Origin: Comamonadaceae bacterium M7527
Lineage (GTDB): Bacteria > Pseudomonadota > Gammaproteobacteria > Burkholderiales > Burkholderiaceae_C
Length of the DNA stretch: 64,000 nt
Direction of reading: 5' to 3'
NCBI GenBank assembly: GCA_021044545.1
Contig: CP087990.1
Location: forward strand, 1,984,001-2,048,000
Shown: in pieces, positions 49,395 through 59,172 of the stretch
Layout: the number at the start of each line of letters is the position of its first letter
Numbering within the stretch: the first letter of the stretch is position 1
Program-made: the position numbers and the translations under genes
Notes under the pieces: generated by a model
Told to the model about the DNA's origin: nothing
The model's database searches: none
What the model saw: the letters and a program-made list of their open reading frames with translations, nothing else

Positions 49395-49748
49395 ATGATT
49401 GAAAAAGCTACATCCTCAGCCAACATTGCCTCTATGTTGGCCACTCTTAAAAATGCACAAGCGCAAGCCCAGCAAGGCGTATCGCAGCAGCCCAACCTGG
49501 GTCTTAACCACATAGAGTCCAGCAACAAGCCCAGCTTCATGGAAGCGGTGCGCGGTGCAGTCAGCGAGGTGAACAACACCCAGCAAGCATCACGCAGTTT
49601 GCAAACCGCCTTTGAGCGCGGTGAAGACGTGCCTTTGACCGATGTGGTCTTGGGTATGCAGAAATCATCTTTGGCATTTGAGGCCACCTTGCAGGTGCGC
49701 AACAAAGTGTTGAAGGCCTACGAAGAAATCTTAAACATGCCTGTTTAA
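49395..49748 (+). CDS. fliE: Flagellar hook-basal body protein FliE
   Basis: FliE joins the MS ring to the rod and is the first exported protein. The 117-residue product has an unstructured N-terminal half and the conserved C-terminal DVVLGMQKSSLAFEATLQVRNKVLKAYEEILNM. AGGAC precedes the ATG, 18 bases after the regulator stop. It is the first structural gene of fliEFGHIJ. Confidence 0.96.
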   Translation: MIEKATSSANIASMLATLKNAQAQAQQGVSQQPNLGLNHIESSNKPSFMEAVRGAVSEVNNTQQASRSLQTAFERGEDVPLTDVVLGMQKSSLAFEATLQVRNKVLKAYEEILNMPV

Positions 49749-49796
49749 GCCACAACCAACAGCAACAAGCGACAAAACAGGTAAGGACAAGACATC

Positions 49797-51647
49797 ATGA
49801 GTACAGCGGTAATGAACCCCACCACCTTCCAGGGTGCAGACGCAGCCAGTGGACCCAATAATGTGCCAGCCACGGCAGGCAACAATGCAGGCGCGATGAC
49901 TGCGGGTCAGGGCGGTGACGCCGGCGGCACAGGCATGGTGGTGGCAGGTGGCCCTATGGCGCAAATGCGCCAGGTGTTGCAGCAGCCCACTGTTAAAAAA
50001 TCAATGCCTGCCATCGTGGCGTTGATGACGGTTGTGATTCTGGCCTTGGCCTACAGCTGGATGCAGGCACCACAAAGCCGCACCTTGTTGCCAGGCTTGC
50101 AAGGCGCTGACTTGCAAACGGCCTACGAGAGTTTGCAGCAAGGCGGCTTTGGCCCACACATTGACGACATGACAGGTCAGCTGCGCGTGCCGCAGTCCCG
50201 CTTTCATGAAGCACGCATTTTCCTGGCCGGTCAGGGTATTCCTAAAGAGCCTATTTCGGGTTTGAGCGCTCTGAGTGAGCAAAACGCCATGACCACCAGT
50301 CAGTTCATGGAGCAAGCGCGTTACAACGCCGCCATTGAGCAAGAGCTGGCGCGCAGCATTGGCCAAATATCTGGCGTGCAGCACGCCCGTGTGCACTTGG
50401 CCACGCCCAAGCAAAGCGTTTTTGTACGTGACCGCACACCGCCCAAGGCGTCCGTGGTGATTACCCGCTACTCAGGCCGCAGCGTGAGTGAGCAGCAAGT
50501 ACAAGCCATCGTGCATTTGGTCTCCAGCAGCATCCCTTACCTCATGCCTGAAGATGTGACTGTGGTGGATAACTTTGGCAACCTGATGACCAAGTCGCCA
50601 GACACCGCACCGCTGGGCCTGACATCGGCACAAGCTGAGCACAAGCGTACACAGGAAGAGTTGCTGCGCACACGCGTGGTTGAGATCTTGTCGCCAGTTG
50701 TGGGTGAGGCCAACGTACGCTCACAAGTCAACCTCACACTAGACTTCACGCAAGTCGAAAGCACCACCGAAGACTACGACCGCGGTGGCAATGGCCCGCG
50801 CACACGGTCTGAGGTCATGGCTGAAGACCGCAACGCCAACATGGATGCGGCGGGTGTGCCGGGTGCAACCACCAACACACCACCTGCCAACGCTTCTGTG
50901 ACGCAAAACACAGGCATCACACCTGGCGAAGGCGGCGGCGTGAGCAACCTCAAATCCAGCCGCACCACGCGCAACTACGAGCTGGACAAGTCTGTGCAGC
51001 ACGTTAAAAACGCGCAAGGCGGCGTGAGTCGCATGACAGTGGCGGTGGTGATTAACGAGCGCCCAGTGGTGGTGCCCGAGGGTACAGAAGTAGACCCCGC
51101 AGCACCAACGTCTGTGGCCTACACCGACCAGGAACTGGAGCGCATGTTGAACCTGGTACGCGGCGTGGTGGGCTACAACGAAGCACGTGGCGACAACGTA
51201 ACCATCATGCCCGCCAGGTTTGAGCCAGTGGCCCCGCTAGAGCCCATGGTGCCCTGGTACCAGGACGATATGGTGATCAACAGCTTTAAGTCTGGCTTGA
51301 TGACGATTCTGTTGCTGGTCTTCCTCATCATCGTGGTGCGTCCAGTCATCAAGAGCTTGATTGGCATCACACCAGAAGAGGCAGCGGCACGAGCATTGGC
51401 CGAGGCAGCGGGCACAACGCCACCGGGCGAGCTCAGCGAAGAAGAGATGAACATGATTCAGATTGGTGAAGGCGAGAGCTTGGAGGACATCAAGGCCAAG
51501 CTGCGCCCCAAGAAGTCCAGCATCTCTGCCGACATGCTCGATACGGCCAATACCTACGACGACAAAGTGGCCCTTATCCGCATGTTGGTGGCCGAAGACT
51601 CAGGCCGCGTTGCAAACGTACTCAAGCGCATGATCAAGGCGTCTTAA
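49797..51647 (+). CDS. fliF: Flagellar MS-ring protein FliF
   Basis: FliF forms the membrane base of the motor. The 616-residue product has a Gly/Ala-rich N-terminal tail of about 55 residues and a first transmembrane helix at about 70-90. Ring-building motifs include YLMPEDVTVVDNFGNLM and a large periplasmic region. A second transmembrane helix lies near 498-520. The cytoplasmic C-terminus contains the FliG-binding SISADMLDTANTYDDKVALIRMLVAEDSGRVANVLKRMI. Size is near the upper normal range. It precedes fliG by 36 bases. Confidence 0.97.
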   Translation: MSTAVMNPTTFQGADAASGPNNVPATAGNNAGAMTAGQGGDAGGTGMVVAGGPMAQMRQVLQQPTVKKSMPAIVALMTVVILALAYSWMQAPQSRTLLPGLQGADLQTAYESLQQGGFGPHIDDMTGQLRVPQSRFHEARIFLAGQGIPKEPISGLSALSEQNAMTTSQFMEQARYNAAIEQELARSIGQISGVQHARVHLATPKQSVFVRDRTPPKASVVITRYSGRSVSEQQVQAIVHLVSSSIPYLMPEDVTVVDNFGNLMTKSPDTAPLGLTSAQAEHKRTQEELLRTRVVEILSPVVGEANVRSQVNLTLDFTQVESTTEDYDRGGNGPRTRSEVMAEDRNANMDAAGVPGATTNTPPANASVTQNTGITPGEGGGVSNLKSSRTTRNYELDKSVQHVKNAQGGVSRMTVAVVINERPVVVPEGTEVDPAAPTSVAYTDQELERMLNLVRGVVGYNEARGDNVTIMPARFEPVAPLEPMVPWYQDDMVINSFKSGLMTILLLVFLIIVVRPVIKSLIGITPEEAAARALAEAAGTTPPGELSEEEMNMIQIGEGESLEDIKAKLRPKKSSISADMLDTANTYDDKVALIRMLVAEDSGRVANVLKRMIKAS

Positions 51648-51683
51648 CGCCAGCGGCACACACTATTCAAGGAATGACTCATC

Positions 51684-52805
51684 ATGGCTGACAAAGACGA
51701 CAAGAAAAAAGGCGATAAAGACGCAAAAGCCAAAGGCAAGGACGGCGGCGGCGAAGTTGCAAAACCGCTAACAGATGCCATCCCGATGACCGAGGCTTTG
51801 CAAGAAGAGTTGGATGGTCTAACGGGAACCCAGCGCGCAGCTGTATTGGTTTTACTGTTGGGTGAACAACAGGCGGCTGACATCATTCGATATTTAAACC
51901 CCAAAGAGGTGCAAGCCCTGGGTGGCGCGATGGTCTCGCTGTCTGATTTGTCGCAAGAAGCCGTTAACGTGGTGTTAGACGAATTTGTGGCGACCCTGAA
52001 GAAGCAAACCAGCCTGGGCTTGGGTACCAGCGACTATGTCGAAAAAGTGCTCAAACGCGCACTGGGCCCAGACAAGGCCGCCTCGGTGCTCAGCCGCATC
52101 ATGCCCGGACAGGGCAGCAAAGGCCTTGAGATCCTGAAGTGGATGGATGCGCGCTCTATTGCTGAGATGATTCGCGGCGAGCACCCGCAGGTTACGGCCA
52201 TTATTTTGTCGGTGCTGGATTACGACGTGGCCGCTGACGTATTGGCGTTTCTGGATCCGCCCACGCGTGCCGAAATCGTTCAGCGTGTTGCAAGTCTAGA
52301 GACCGTGCAGCCTTCTGCGATGGAGGAGCTGGAGTCCATCATGAAGTCACAGTTCTCCAACAACTCGTCGGCACAGTCGTCCAGTTTTGGCGGTATCAAG
52401 GCTGCGGCCAAGATCATGAACTTCACCAAGGTTGATCTGGAGTCCAGCGTGATGCGTGGCCTAACAGAGCTGGACCCGGAGCTGACGCAAAAGATTCAGG
52501 ACAACATGTTCACCTTCGAGAACCTCGCAGGTGTGGACAACCGCGGCATACAAACACTCATGCGTGCGGTAGAGCCAGACATGTTGATGACAGCGCTCAA
52601 GGGTGCACCAGAGTTTGTGAAAGAGAAGTTCTTTGACAACATGTCGTCGCGTGCACGCGTCATGTTTATTGACGAAATGGAAGCCAAAGGTCCATTGCGC
52701 ATTGCCGATGTTGAAGATGCACAAAAGAACATCATGCGCATTGCCCGCAAGATGTCTGACGCTGGCGAGTTGATGCTGGTAGGACGCGGTGATGACTTTG
52801 TCTAA
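51684..52805 (+). CDS. fliG: Flagellar motor switch protein FliG with Lys/Asp-rich extension
   Basis: FliG is the top C-ring protein; its charged helix takes torque from the stator. The 373-residue product has a 35-residue leader rich in Lys, Asp and Gly before the usual start (about EELDGLTGTQRAAVLVLLLGE). The armadillo-like middle is normal, including MRGEHPQVTAIILSVLDYDVAADVLAFLDP. The C-terminal torque helix has MLMTALKGAPEFVKEKFFDNMSSRARVMF with the conserved charged residues. FliG is usually about 330 residues. The stop overlaps the fliH start by 14 bases. Confidence 0.97.
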   Translation: MADKDDKKKGDKDAKAKGKDGGGEVAKPLTDAIPMTEALQEELDGLTGTQRAAVLVLLLGEQQAADIIRYLNPKEVQALGGAMVSLSDLSQEAVNVVLDEFVATLKKQTSLGLGTSDYVEKVLKRALGPDKAASVLSRIMPGQGSKGLEILKWMDARSIAEMIRGEHPQVTAIILSVLDYDVAADVLAFLDPPTRAEIVQRVASLETVQPSAMEELESIMKSQFSNNSSAQSSSFGGIKAAAKIMNFTKVDLESSVMRGLTELDPELTQKIQDNMFTFENLAGVDNRGIQTLMRAVEPDMLMTALKGAPEFVKEKFFDNMSSRARVMFIDEMEAKGPLRIADVEDAQKNIMRIARKMSDAGELMLVGRGDDFV

Positions 52806-54396
52806 CGCATTCCCCGCCGCAGCAGCGCGTGAATGGGCGCAAAGCCCTATGCTGAAGCGCCGTCTGGACCCGCAAGCCGACTACCAAAAGCAAGCGTGGG
52901 ACGGCGAGCGCAGCCACGACTTTGCCACATGGCAGCCCGTGGTGTTGAGCCAAGAGGAAATTGCAAAGCTTCACCAAAAGCCAAAGAACGAGCCTAAAGA
53001 AAACCCCATATCTGACACGCCAGAGGCGTTTCAAAAAGCCAATAAGCCAACCGACACGGGCGCTGATACGCCAGGTCAAAATGAGGGAAACGACGGCTTG
53101 GCCAATGAGGCAGCGCAAGAAGCCGCATCCAGCCAGGCCGACGGTGGTGAGCCGGTTGAATCGCACTCTGAGCCGGCTGCGCCAGCACAAGACAACATGG
53201 CGCAAGCTTCAGGCTTAGATCAGAGTCAAGACACAAGCGAGCGCCAAAGTGAAGTCGTCAGCCAAGACGCTGGCGTACCAAGTGGCGACCAGGATCAGGC
53301 GTCATCAGCGCGCAGCGCGCGCCATGCTGACGCCGCCAGCGGTGCAGGCGCAGAGCCTGGTCAACAAGACAGTTTGGCTCAAAGCCATGCGCAGGGGCAT
53401 GAGGAAGGCTATGCAAAAGGCCATGCTGAGGGCTATCAACAAGGTTTTGACGAAGGCAAAGCGCAAGCGCATGCCGCTGGCTTATCTGAGGGGATTGAGC
53501 AAGGCCTGGCGCAAGCCGCCCAGCAGCAAGATGCAGCTTTGGACAAAGCCATCGCCGCATTGACGCAGGCTGCGGCAGACATCACCACGCTCAACGACAA
53601 CCCCAAGCAGCATTTTGAGCCTCTTAAACGCTTGGCCTTGCACTTGGCCGAAGAGCTGGTGCGCGGTGAACTGATGCGAGACAGCGCCGCCATTGAGCGC
53701 TTGATACAAGCCGCTTTGGAACAGCTGGACAACCCATCCAAACGCGTGCGTGTTGCACTCCACCCAGACGACATGGCCGCGCTTACCGCCCAAGGCAAGC
53801 AGTTGGGCGCGGGCGTGGTGATGGTGGCCGACAAAGCCATGTTGCGCGGCGGTGTGCGCGTGACCAGCAACGACGCTGTGGTGCAAGATTTGATAGACAA
53901 CCGTTTGGGCCACCTGGCCGACGAGTTACTTATTGACAAAGCCCAGTGGCTCAATAGCAGTGAAGCGCTGCAGCAAGGCACGGCATGGGCTACCAAGGCT
54001 TCTGTGCTTGAGCGCATGAGCGCCACAGAAGACGTCACCGAGGTCGTGGCACCTGTAGCGGACACCCAGCCAGCAGCGCCAGTACCAAGCCCATCGTCAG
54101 ATGAGCCTGGGATGAGCGGCATTGACCGCATGAGCGAAGCCGACGCGCTGGACGATGACCCCATCGACTACAGCCTGGACGTGAGTGATACGACTGATAC
54201 GAGTGATGAGACTGCGGCCATCGATGTGGTGGGCGCTGACTTGGTACAGGCCGACCCCGTGCAAGAGCAACCGGTAGAGCAGCATGCAGCAGCTGAGACC
54301 AAGGACGTTGAAGCCGCTGCGCATTCAGAACCCGTGCAAGATTTGTCAGAAAAAGATGCACCCAGCGATTCAGCGAGCGACGATGAGCAAGCTTGA
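52792..54396 (+). CDS. fliH: Long FliH-like regulator of the flagellar export ATPase (534 residues)
   Basis: FliH dimers bind the ATPase FliI and dock it to the C ring through FliN. Typical FliH is about 220-330 residues. Here a long Gln/Asp/Ala-rich disordered N-terminal region precedes the Gly-rich GxxxG segment (HEEGYAKGHAEGYQQGFDEGK, about 203-223). The conserved C-terminal domain follows (LKRLALHLAEELVRGELMRD to VRVALHPDDMAALTAQG and DNRLGHLADELL). It is followed by an acidic tail of about 150 residues. Start 52792 overlaps fliG. The acidic tail and disordered regions are additions, not truncations. Confidence 0.85.
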   Translation: MTLSNAFPAAAAREWAQSPMLKRRLDPQADYQKQAWDGERSHDFATWQPVVLSQEEIAKLHQKPKNEPKENPISDTPEAFQKANKPTDTGADTPGQNEGNDGLANEAAQEAASSQADGGEPVESHSEPAAPAQDNMAQASGLDQSQDTSERQSEVVSQDAGVPSGDQDQASSARSARHADAASGAGAEPGQQDSLAQSHAQGHEEGYAKGHAEGYQQGFDEGKAQAHAAGLSEGIEQGLAQAAQQQDAALDKAIAALTQAAADITTLNDNPKQHFEPLKRLALHLAEELVRGELMRDSAAIERLIQAALEQLDNPSKRVRVALHPDDMAALTAQGKQLGAGVVMVADKAMLRGGVRVTSNDAVVQDLIDNRLGHLADELLIDKAQWLNSSEALQQGTAWATKASVLERMSATEDVTEVVAPVADTQPAAPVPSPSSDEPGMSGIDRMSEADALDDDPIDYSLDVSDTTDTSDETAAIDVVGADLVQADPVQEQPVEQHAAAETKDVEAAAHSEPVQDLSEKDAPSDSASDDEQA

Positions 54397-55726
54397 TTTC
54401 TCTGATGTCATTGGTAAAGACTTGCAGCGCGTGCACAGTCCAGCGCCTGAGCGCAGTGGCACGCTGGTGCGCTCCGTAGGTCTTACGCTGGAGACGCGCG
54501 GTGTCATGGCACCACTGGGTGCCGTGTGCGAAGTGATTGGCACAGACGGCGCGCGCGTTGAGGCCGAAGTGGTGGGCTTTAACGACAAGACCTTGTTCCT
54601 CATGCCATTTACCGAAATATCTGGCATTGGCCCGGGTGCTGTAGTGCGTGTGGTCAGTGCTGTTGCCCAAGTGCAGCTAGGCCCTGAGCTGTTAGGACGC
54701 GTGATTGACGGACGCGGTGAGCCGCTGGATGGCAAGCCTGCGCCCGTGTGCTCAGACCGTTTAAGCCTGCAAGGCCGCCCCATCAACCCCATGGAGCGCG
54801 GCCCTATTGACTCGGTGTTGGATGTAGGCGTTAAAGCCATTAACGGCGTTTTAACCGTTGGCCGTGGCCAGCGCCTGGGACTTGTTGCTGGCTCTGGCGT
54901 GGGTAAAAGTGTGCTGCTGGGCATGCTCACCCGATTTACCAAAGCTGATGTGGTGGTCATTGGCCTCATTGGTGAGCGCGGACGCGAAGTGCAAGCGTTT
55001 ATCAACGAGTCGTTGGGCCCAGAGGGCATGGCCAAGTCGGTGTTGGTGGCTGCACCTGCCAACGTCTCGCCGGTATTGCGTCTTAAAGCCACACACCTCA
55101 CACACGTGATTGCCGAGTACTTCAGAGACCAAGGCAAAAACGTACTCATGCTGGTAGACAGCCTCACCCGTGTGGCCCATGCCCAACGTGAAATAGGTTT
55201 GGCAGTGGGTGAGCCACCGACTGCCAAAGGCTACCCGCCATCTGTGTTTGCCCTGCTGCCCAATCTGATTGAGCGCGCGGGTGTTGGGCGCAACGGTCAT
55301 GGCTCTATCACCGCTATCTACACCGTGTTGGCCGAAGGCGATGACGGCAACGACCCCATTGTTGACATTGCACGTGCCTCGCTGGATGGGCAAGTGATGT
55401 TGTCGCGCTCATTGGCCGACGCTGCGCATTATCCCGCCATTGATTTGACGGGCTCTATCTCGCGGGTGATGCAAAACCTGTTGTCGCCAGAAGATCTTAA
55501 ACGTGCGAACCGTTTTCGCCGCTTGTGGACCTTGTATCAGCAAAATCAAGACCTCATACAAGTGGGCGCCTACGACGCAGGTACCAACCCAGAGCTGGAT
55601 CAAGCCATTGCCCTGCGCGACGAGATGGTGCGTTACCTGCAGCAAGGCATGCATGAAGAGGTGGGTTACGACACGTCGCAATCCATGCTGTCCAGTGTGA
55701 TGGGGGTGCATCATGAGTTTGGTTAA
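54383..55726 (+). CDS. fliI: Flagellum-specific export ATPase FliI
   Basis: FliI is the AAA-like ATPase that unfolds and releases export substrates. The 447-residue product has Walker A LVAGSGVGKSVLLGM, a catalytic GERGREVQAF, and VLMLVDSLTRVAHAQREIGLAVGEPP. Length is normal. The ATG at 54383 overlaps the end of fliH by 14 bases; the long upstream extension is fliH in another frame. Its stop overlaps the fliJ start (ATG at 55713). Confidence 0.97.
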   Translation: MSKLDFSDVIGKDLQRVHSPAPERSGTLVRSVGLTLETRGVMAPLGAVCEVIGTDGARVEAEVVGFNDKTLFLMPFTEISGIGPGAVVRVVSAVAQVQLGPELLGRVIDGRGEPLDGKPAPVCSDRLSLQGRPINPMERGPIDSVLDVGVKAINGVLTVGRGQRLGLVAGSGVGKSVLLGMLTRFTKADVVVIGLIGERGREVQAFINESLGPEGMAKSVLVAAPANVSPVLRLKATHLTHVIAEYFRDQGKNVLMLVDSLTRVAHAQREIGLAVGEPPTAKGYPPSVFALLPNLIERAGVGRNGHGSITAIYTVLAEGDDGNDPIVDIARASLDGQVMLSRSLADAAHYPAIDLTGSISRVMQNLLSPEDLKRANRFRRLWTLYQQNQDLIQVGAYDAGTNPELDQAIALRDEMVRYLQQGMHEEVGYDTSQSMLSSVMGVHHEFG

Positions 55727-56156
55727 AAGTGCATGGCCTGTATTGGCCGAGCAAGCGCAAAAAAAGGTCGACTATCTAGAGGCGCAGTTGGTGCAAGTCA
55801 AAGCCAAAGAGCAGCAGCAGCACCAACAGCTGCTGCGCGTCAGCGCCATGGTGGAGGAGTACCGCGTGAAGCAGCGCACCCTGGAGCAGGGCGGCAACTT
55901 GAGTGATAGCGTCAACTGCCGCAACTTTTTAAGCCAGCTCGTTGGCGTAGAAATACAAGCCGAGCGCGGCTATAAGGCCGCAGCCAACAATCGCTTTGAC
56001 GTGGCGCGCGAACTGAAAGAAGCGCGCATTGAGCTTGAAAAAATGAAAAAACTGGTGGCGCGCGAGAAAAAAGTCACACAGCAACTCGCTGCCAAGCAAG
56101 CGCAAAAGTCCATGGACGAGCTGGCCACCATGCGCCACGGCTGGCGTCACGCATAA
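55713..56156 (+). CDS. fliJ: Flagellar export protein FliJ
   Basis: FliJ is a small coiled-coil stalk that activates FliI and brings back chaperones. The 147-residue product is almost entirely helical, with SMVEEYRVKQRTLEQGG-like and KKLVAREKKVTQQLAAKQAQKSMDELATMRH segments. The C-terminal basic region is typical. It overlaps the fliI end by 14 bases and closes the fliEFGHIJ operon. Confidence 0.93.
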   Translation: MSLVKSAWPVLAEQAQKKVDYLEAQLVQVKAKEQQQHQQLLRVSAMVEEYRVKQRTLEQGGNLSDSVNCRNFLSQLVGVEIQAERGYKAAANNRFDVARELKEARIELEKMKKLVAREKKVTQQLAAKQAQKSMDELATMRHGWRHA

Positions 56157-56223
56157 TCACACATGGCACCTGAGTCAGCACCTGTTTTGAGGTGCGCTTG
56201 GGTGGCTTTAACGGGAGTGATCA

Positions 56224-56568
56224 ATGGTGAAGTTCAAGTCAAAAGCAACAGCAGACATCATTATGTTGAAAGCGCACGCTGATGTGGTCTTGTCTGTGTG
56301 GCACAAAGTACCCAACCAGGCCGGCATCTTGCAGGTGGCAGACATGCCCGCCGCCATAGAGGCCTTGCGCCACTACGCTCAACATCATGATGGCCAAGAC
56401 ACCGACGCCGACATGGTTGCGCACGACGGCCCTGGGCACGGCAACGAAGACGGCGCGAATAGCCAAACCAATATGGGTGTGCATTGGTCAACACGTCTTG
56501 CGCCGTTGATTGCCATGGTGACCAGTGCCATGCAAGCGCAGGTTGATGTGACTTGGGATGTGAGCTAG
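56224..56568 (+). CDS. DUF1840 family protein
   Basis: The 114-residue product opens with VKFKSKATADIIMLKAHADVVL and contains ILQVADMPAAIEALRHY. It ends with a helix-rich region and VDVTWDV, the pattern of the DUF1840 family found in betaproteobacteria. It carries an Asp/Gly/His-rich loop (about 57-85) that may bind metal. No function is known. It lies 67 bases after fliJ and is not thought to be flagellar. Confidence 0.85.
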   Translation: MVKFKSKATADIIMLKAHADVVLSVWHKVPNQAGILQVADMPAAIEALRHYAQHHDGQDTDADMVAHDGPGHGNEDGANSQTNMGVHWSTRLAPLIAMVTSAMQAQVDVTWDVS

Positions 56569-56657
56569 TCAAGGCCAGTGTCAAGCCAGAGCCGAGCGCT
56601 GCGATACCACGCAGCATGCCCATTGCTTGCCAGGCAACACCTGGCCTGTAAAAAGCA

Positions 56658-58300
56658 TCAAGCAGATTGTAAGTCAAACGTCTCGCTACTGGCCCTATGC
56701 CAAAACCGCTGAAATACCGGGGGCAAGTCGCTTTGTTCAGACACCGGCTTATCAGCCAACAAAGCCGACGCGCCAACCGATGGCAGCAACTCTGACAAAG
56801 GCGCAATTTTGTTGTCGTTGATGCGCCTGAGCATGTGCTCTGGTGTGATGTCTTTGGGGTGGCTCAAGCCTGCGGCTTCGGTCATTTCCTTTAGAGACTT
56901 CAGTGTGTTCAAGTGAAAGTTAAAGACGCGCTGGGCTTTGTTGGGTACCACCAGCGCTTGTTGGCGCACGGGATCCTGGGTGGTTACGCCCGTTGGGCAA
57001 TGTCCGGTGTGGCAGGCCTGGGCTTGTATGCAGCCAATGGCAAACATAAAGCCACGCGCGCTGTTACACCAGTCTGCGCCCAAGGCAATGGCGCGCGCGA
57101 TGTCAAAGCCGCTGACAATTTTGCCGCTGGCGCCAATGCGAATCTGCTCGCGCAAACCAATACCGACCAAGGTGTTGTGCACCAAGCGCAAACCATCTTG
57201 CAGCGGCATGCCCATGTGGTCTGAGAACTCCAATGGCGCCGCACCGGTGCCACCTTCCGAGCCGTCCACCACAATAAAGTCTGGTGTCACACCTGTCTCC
57301 ACCATGGCCTTGGCAATGGCAAACCACTCCCACGCGTGGCCCAAACACAGCTTGAAGCCAACGGGCTTGCCGCCGCTTAAGTCTCGCAGTTGCGTGATGA
57401 AGCCCAGCAACTCTTTGGGCGTAGAAAACGCGCTGTGACTGGCCGGTGAAATACAGTCAACACCCACTGGAATACCGCGTGCCAATGCAATTTCAGGTGT
57501 GACTTTGGCGCCTGGCAACATGCCGCCGTGGCCGGGCTTGGCACCTTGGCTGAGCTTGATCTCAATCATCTTCACCTGATCGCGCAAGGCGTTTTCTTTA
57601 AAGCGTTCCGCGTTGAAATTACCTGCATCGTCTCGGCAGCCAAAGTAGCCAGAGCCAATTTCCCAGATCAAATCGCCACCATGCTGCTCGTGGTGCACCG
57701 ATATGGAGCCCTCACCGGTGTCATGCGCAAAGCCGCCCAGTGCAGCGCCTTGGTTGAGGGCTTGTATGGCGTTGGCGCGCTGAGTGAGCCAAAGCTCATG
57801 GCTGAGATGTTGAACAGGCTCAAGTCATAAGGCTTGGCACATGCCGGACCACCGACCCGGGTTTTAAAGTCGTGGCTGTCAATATGCTTGGGCATCATGG
57901 CGTGGTGTATCCATTCGTAGCCGGCGGCCTTCACGTTGAGTTGTGTGCCAAACGGACGCTGGTCTGCTTCGCCTTTGGCGCGGGCGTACACCAGCGAGCG
58001 CTGCGCCCTTGAAAAGGGTGCTGCTTCGGTGTCGCTTTCTAGAAAGTACTGGCGAATCTCTGGGCGCACAAACTCCAGCATGTAGCGCATGTGACCAACA
58101 ATGGGGTAGTTGCGCAGCACTGCGCGTTTGTTTTGCCGCATGTCGTATACGCCCAAAGCCAGCAAGCTGGCACTCACCAGCAGCACGCCAAAGCCAACGC
58201 CACCTATGGTCCACGCCAACAGCGACAACAGGGCAACAAATGCGCTGAGCAAAATGGCGGTGTAGCGAACCGGGTAGTAGCTATCGAGTTTCTTGAGCAT
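56658..58300 (-). pseudogene. FMN-binding glutamate synthase-like protein, frameshifted
   Basis: This family resembles the FMN domain of the glutamate synthase large subunit, but with an N-terminal membrane segment. The first frame (58300 to about 57668) has two transmembrane helices (about 13-55) and ends NISAMSFGSLSA. The conserved sequence then continues in another frame with AIQALNQGAALGGFAHDTGEGSIS and HHEQHGGDLIWEIGSGYFGCR, up to CIQAQACHTGHCPTGV and the C-terminus at 56658. Removing a two-base GC at about 57773-57781 restores about 546 residues. Whether the gene is really broken or misread cannot be told from this sequence alone. Confidence 0.85.
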
Positions 58301-58374
58301 GTGCAGCCTTTCTCTCTGTTTGGGTCGCTTGGGGAGTGCACAATACTACCCATAAACGCCAACCTATTGCTGCC

Positions 58375-59160
58375 ATGAACCAACCAACACCCTTTACGCC
58401 CGACGAATTTGATGCCTTAGACCACATACTGGACGACATACGCACCCGTGATGATGAAGCGCCGCAGTGGGAGTTCGCCGAGGGTTTTATGGCAGCCGTA
58501 TTGTGCGCGCGTCGTCCCATTGACACCCGCGAAGCCCTGGAAGTGTTGCTGGGCGGCGCAGAGGTGCCAGGGGGCATCGCATTTAAAGACGATGCGCAAC
58601 GCACAGCGTTTGAGGGCTTGTGGCACAAGCGCTTGGCTGAGATTGAAGCCCAGCTGGATGCTGATATCAAAGCGTTAGACGACGAGGCTGCCTATTCGCC
58701 AGAGGTAATGGATGTACGCGGTGCCGTGGCCACCTTGCCAGAAGACGAGCGCGCCGCGATTGCCCAGGACGACATTCCCTCGTTTGCACAGGTCTGGGCG
58801 TTGGGTTTTATGTTCGCCGTTGAAAACTGGCCAGATGACTGGGAGCTGCCGCGCGACAAAGAGTCCGCCGAGTTCATTGACGAGGCGCTCACGCGCATCG
58901 TGGCGTTGACCGAAGACGACAAAGGGGTGCCTGTGTTGTCCATGCTGGAAGACGAAGACGGCGAAGAGGGCGAGCCCAGCGTCAGCCAAGAGCGCGCCAA
59001 TGCCTTTGGCGAAGCCCTGTGGGCGGTTTATGACCTGCGCAAAGCCTGGCGCGCGCTAGGCCCTAAAGTGGCCCCCGTTCAAGTGGCTGCCACACCTGGG
59101 CGCAACGACCCCTGCCATTGCGGCAGCGGTAAAAAATACAAAAAATGTCACGGGGTTTGA
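58375..59160 (+). CDS. UPF0149 family protein with C-terminal SEC-C motif
   Basis: The 261-residue product has the UPF0149/YecA core (FAEGFMAAVLCARRPI; ALGFMFAVENWPDDW) and ends with a SEC-C zinc-binding motif, RNDPCHCGSGKKYKKCHG. Related YgfB/YecA proteins bind metal and sometimes ribosomes or SecA. The ATG at 58375 was chosen over an upstream one at 58336 with no similarity. It is divergent from the glutamate synthase-like gene. Confidence 0.88.
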   Translation: MNQPTPFTPDEFDALDHILDDIRTRDDEAPQWEFAEGFMAAVLCARRPIDTREALEVLLGGAEVPGGIAFKDDAQRTAFEGLWHKRLAEIEAQLDADIKALDDEAAYSPEVMDVRGAVATLPEDERAAIAQDDIPSFAQVWALGFMFAVENWPDDWELPRDKESAEFIDEALTRIVALTEDDKGVPVLSMLEDEDGEEGEPSVSQERANAFGEALWAVYDLRKAWRALGPKVAPVQVAATPGRNDPCHCGSGKKYKKCHGV

Positions 59161-59172
59161 TGGCCACTGCGC

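Noticed and set aside
54370..55227. Antisense frame of 285 codons over fliI
   Set aside because: fliI is unmistakable (Walker A, GERGREV); the opposite frame is Thr/Ser/Pro-rich noise.
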